Shown: one piece after another, positions 5,709 to 7,651 of the stretch
Layout: the number at the start of each line of letters is the position of its first letter
Position numbering within the stretch: the first letter of the stretch is position 1
NCBI GenBank assembly: GCA_905215195.1
Contig: CAJMPF010000082.1
Span: forward strand, 1 to 7,651
DNA: 7,651 bases
Reading direction: 5' to 3'
Source: an uncultured bacterium
Lineage (GTDB): Bacteria; Actinomycetota; Coriobacteriia; Coriobacteriales; Coriobacteriaceae
Notes under the pieces: model-generated
What the model was told of the DNA's origin: nothing
Databases searched by the model: none
Seen by the model: the letters and a program-made list of their open reading frames with translations, nothing else
Position numbers and translations under genes: made by a program

Positions 5709-7009
5709 TCGTCCACCTCCTCTTGTGTGAGCGTCCCCGACCGCAGGCCTTCTGCGATAAACGGCGGCTCGCGGTCAAGCGTCCAGGTGCGCCCGGCGGC
5801 ATCGAAAGTCACATAGCGATCGAGCTCTACGCCGCCCGACGCGGCGCGACGCACTCCCGAATACGAGGAGACGAAACGCCTGCCATCGGCGTGGCGCTCA
5901 GACATCACGATGCCGTCGAGCGCCATGGCAATCTGCTCCTCGATGAGCTCGCTCGGCAGATCGATGCCATAACGTGCAAGCAACGTCAGACGCACCACGG
6001 TCTCCTGTTCTGAGCCCGCATGAAGTGTGGTGAGCGACCCGTCGTGGCCCGTGTTCATGGCCTGCAACATGTCGCAGCACTCCGCACCGCGCACCTCGCC
6101 CACCACGATGCGGTCGGGGCGCATGCGCAGGGCATTGGTCACCAGGTCGCGGATCGTCACCGCGCCCTCGCCCTCAATTGAAGCCTCGCGCGCCTCTAGG
6201 CGCACCACGTGCGGATGATGCGCAAACTTGAGCTCGGCAGAGTCCTCGATCGTCACGATGCGCTCGCCGGTGGAAATCTCGCATGACAACGCGTTGAGCA
6301 GGGTGGTCTTACCAGATCCCGTGCCTCCCGCAACCGCCAGGTCCTGTCGCAGCGACACCGCGCACGACAGCAGCTGCGCATACCAAAGCGGTAGCGACCC
6401 CAGGCCCACAAGCTCGTCCAATGAACAGATGCGGTCTGAAAACTTACGGATGGTGAGGATTGGCCCATCGATCGCCACAGGCGGAATCACCGCGTTGACG
6501 CGATAGCCCGTTTTGAGGCGGGCGTTGACGATGGGGCTGCGCTCGTCGATACGGCGGCCAAGTGGCGAGATGATGCGGTCGATAAGCACACGGATCTGCT
6601 CATCATCCTCAAACGCATGCTCGATGGGATATAAGACGCCGCCGCGCTCAAAGAAAGCCGAGCGACAACCGTTGACCATGATCTCGGTGACGGTGTCGTC
6701 CTCGATGAGCGGCTGCAACGGCCCCAAGCCCACCACGTCATCCAAAATCTCGTCGATGACGGTCTCGCGCTCGGGCGTCGCGAGATCGGTCGGCTCCTCA
6801 ACATTGAGCGCCGCCTCCACCGCGGGACGCAATTCCGAGCGGGCAAGTACCGGGTCGATATAGGCGCTGATACGCGCCACTTCGTCGTAACCCATGCGGT
6901 CCATCACGGCGCGCTTAGTGCGTCGTTTCACCGCGCGGCGACGCCCCGCATCTACAGGAGCTGCCGCCGCTGCAGCGCCGGCAGCCTTAATCCTCGTTTG
7001 CAGGCTCAT
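5681..7009 (-). CDS. tadA: TadA/CpaF family secretion ATPase of the Tad pilus
   Basis: A complete 442-aa cytoplasmic hexameric ATPase of the type II/IV secretion (GspE/VirB11-like, CpaF) family that powers Flp pilus assembly. Residues 1-40 are Ala-rich then very basic. The N-terminal domain spans about 45-200 and includes the CpaF-typical GLGPLQPLIEDD (94-105), TEIMVNG (108-114) and RIDERSPIVNARL (153-165). The motor domain has Walker A GGTGSGKTT (228-236), an Asp box IVTIEDSAEL (251-260), a Walker B region RIVVGEVRGAE with Glu305 (300-310) and a His box NTGHDGSLTTLHA (319-331). All key residues are present and the length is normal for the family. ATG at 7009 overlaps the tadZ stop by 4 bp (ATGA), with a weak GAGG upstream. 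The 3' end overlaps tadB by 28 bp and contains the tadB ribosome binding site. Confidence 0.97.
   Translation of the reverse strand: MSLQTRIKAAGAAAAAAPVDAGRRRAVKRRTKRAVMDRMGYDEVARISAYIDPVLARSELRPAVEAALNVEEPTDLATPERETVIDEILDDVVGLGPLQPLIEDDTVTEIMVNGCRSAFFERGGVLYPIEHAFEDDEQIRVLIDRIISPLGRRIDERSPIVNARLKTGYRVNAVIPPVAIDGPILTIRKFSDRICSLDELVGLGSLPLWYAQLLSCAVSLRQDLAVAGGTGSGKTTLLNALSCEISTGERIVTIEDSAELKFAHHPHVVRLEAREASIEGEGAVTIRDLVTNALRMRPDRIVVGEVRGAECCDMLQAMNTGHDGSLTTLHAGSEQETVVRLTLLARYGIDLPSELIEEQIAMALDGIVMSERHADGRRFVSSYSGVRRAASGGVELDRYVTFDAAGRTWTLDREPPFIAEGLRSGTLTQEEVDEWRSLCPSS
5714..5721 (-). promoter_or_regulatory. Strong ribosome binding site for tadB
   Basis: The minus strand reads AGGAGGTG, followed by GACGA and then ATG at 5708. 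This is almost a full complement of the 16S 3' end at ideal spacing, and it lies inside the last codons of tadA. It fixes the tadB start and shows that tadB can be initiated independently of coupling. Confidence 0.85.
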
Positions 7010-7651
7010 CGCTGATCACCCTCGCGCGACCAGGGAAGGCGGATACGCGGGCGTTCGGTACGCGTTGCACGGTCGGCGACTATATCGCTCCAAGGGCCGA
7101 CGGCGCACCCCAGTTCCACGAGCATCTCGCGCGTGGCCTCGCGCACGCTGGTCGCAAAAGCGCTCGTCTGACCCACTGCCTCGTCGGCGCGCCCAAACGC
7201 CATGAGCGCGGCGAGATCCTGCCCGCCATCGGCGATACGAATCTTGGAGCTCAACGCACAGGCAATCTCAAAGCGCATGGCGACGTCCTCGTCTGCCCCG
7301 CGCGCACCGAACCGGTTGAACACGGCGCTCATGCGCGTGCGCGGCACACCTACTCGACTTGCCAGTTCAATGACGCGCGACGCCGATGTCGCGGACGACA
7401 CCGCCGCATCGCCAACGACCAGGCAACGGTCGCTCGCCGCCACCGCAGCCGCCACGGCATCGCCCCAAAAGACCGAGGTATCGATAAAGACCACGTCGGA
7501 TTCGCGACGCAGGACATCAAGCAGTAGCTCCACCGGACGTGCCATGAGCTCGGCTTGCTCGGGCGCCGCGACGGGACCCCAGAGCGTAACGCCCGGCGCC
7601 ACGCGCATCGATGCGGCTACGATATCCGGCTCGGTGAGCGTGCCCGCCGCC
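7006..7651 (-). CDS. tadZ: TadZ/CpaE-like pilus-localisation ATPase (C-terminal part, truncated by window edge)
   Basis: Partial gene: the frame is open without a stop from TGA at 7008-7006 to the right edge (first full codon 7650-7648), about 214 residues, so the start and any P-loop lie outside. ATG at 7608 is only an internal Met. The visible part looks like the second half of a MinD/ParA-fold CpaE/TadZ protein. DVVFIDTSVFW has the hydrophobic-Asp shape of a degenerate Walker B strand, CLVVGDAAVSSATSASRVIEL matches the following switch/helix, and SAVFNRFG matches the late NR-G strand typical of this family. The C-terminus ends in a basic tail (RIRLPWSREGDQR). TadZ proteins place the Tad machine at its site in the cell. 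The stop overlaps the tadA start (ATGA), so the two are translationally coupled. The assignment rests on these motifs plus position directly before tadA. Confidence 0.8.
   Translation of the reverse strand, partial: AAGTLTEPDIVAASMRVAPGVTLWGPVAAPEQAELMARPVELLLDVLRRESDVVFIDTSVFWGDAVAAAVAASDRCLVVGDAAVSSATSASRVIELASRVGVPRTRMSAVFNRFGARGADEDVAMRFEIACALSSKIRIADGGQDLAALMAFGRADEAVGQTSAFATSVREATREMLVELGCAVGPWSDIVADRATRTERPRIRLPWSREGDQR

Noticed and set aside
1..7651. tRNA, rRNA, CRISPR array, insertion sequence or riboswitch
   Set aside because: Coding frames cover essentially all bases and no repeat array, cloverleaf or transposase sequence is seen on either strand.

Overview
The window is one tightly packed operon for a Tad (tight adherence / Flp) type IVc pilus, with every gene on the minus strand, so it is transcribed from position 7651 toward position 1. 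The organism is probably a high-GC, Gram-positive, host-associated actinobacterium, and a Coriobacteriia-type bacterium (Collinsella/Olsenella-like) fits best. The evidence is high GC in the machinery genes (43/60 at 6061-6120 and 44/60 at 7381-7440, counted by hand), canonical AGGAGG-type ribosome binding sites, ATGA start-stop couplings, actinobacterial QxTVE-type TadE proteins and no secretin gene in view. The taxon is inferred from protein style and was not searched.

Layout in the direction of transcription. (1) The machinery block is the C-terminal part of a TadZ/CpaE-like ATPase (cut by the right edge), the TadA/CpaF secretion ATPase, and the inner-membrane platform proteins TadB and TadC. 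(2) The pilin block is a Flp-type major pilin, an unrecognised single-pass membrane protein of 187 aa, a second very small pilin-like protein of 72 aa, and a TadE-like pseudopilin. (3) The surface block is a short ORF carrying a TadG N-terminal anchor, a 616-aa extracytoplasmic-type protein that looks like the displaced remainder of the same TadG-like protein, and a second TadE-like pseudopilin. (4) At the left edge is the first 18 codons of another gene, coupled by a GTGA overlap. Junctions are overlapping or no more than about 10 bp apart. I see no intergenic region over 300 bp, no internal terminator and no promoter, so the promoter must lie beyond the right edge.

How they would work together: TadZ localises the machine, TadA hydrolyses ATP to drive TadB/TadC, and these extract processed Flp subunits from the membrane to polymerise the fibre. 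The TadE/TadG-like proteins and small pilins are probably minor or tip components, or assembly factors. A prepilin peptidase (TadV/CpaA) would be needed and is not in the window.

Two things stand out. TadC carries, in frame near its N-terminus, about 28 residues that read like the first lipoyl half-motif of a Bacteroidales RND-efflux membrane-fusion protein and do not belong in a TadC. The TadG-like protein is split by an apparent single-base frame change at a GGG run, exactly after its AADSGALAGANV motif. Four separate proteins also share one prepilin-type cleavage signature (A|Q-x-T-x-E), and one of them may start at a rare ATT codon.
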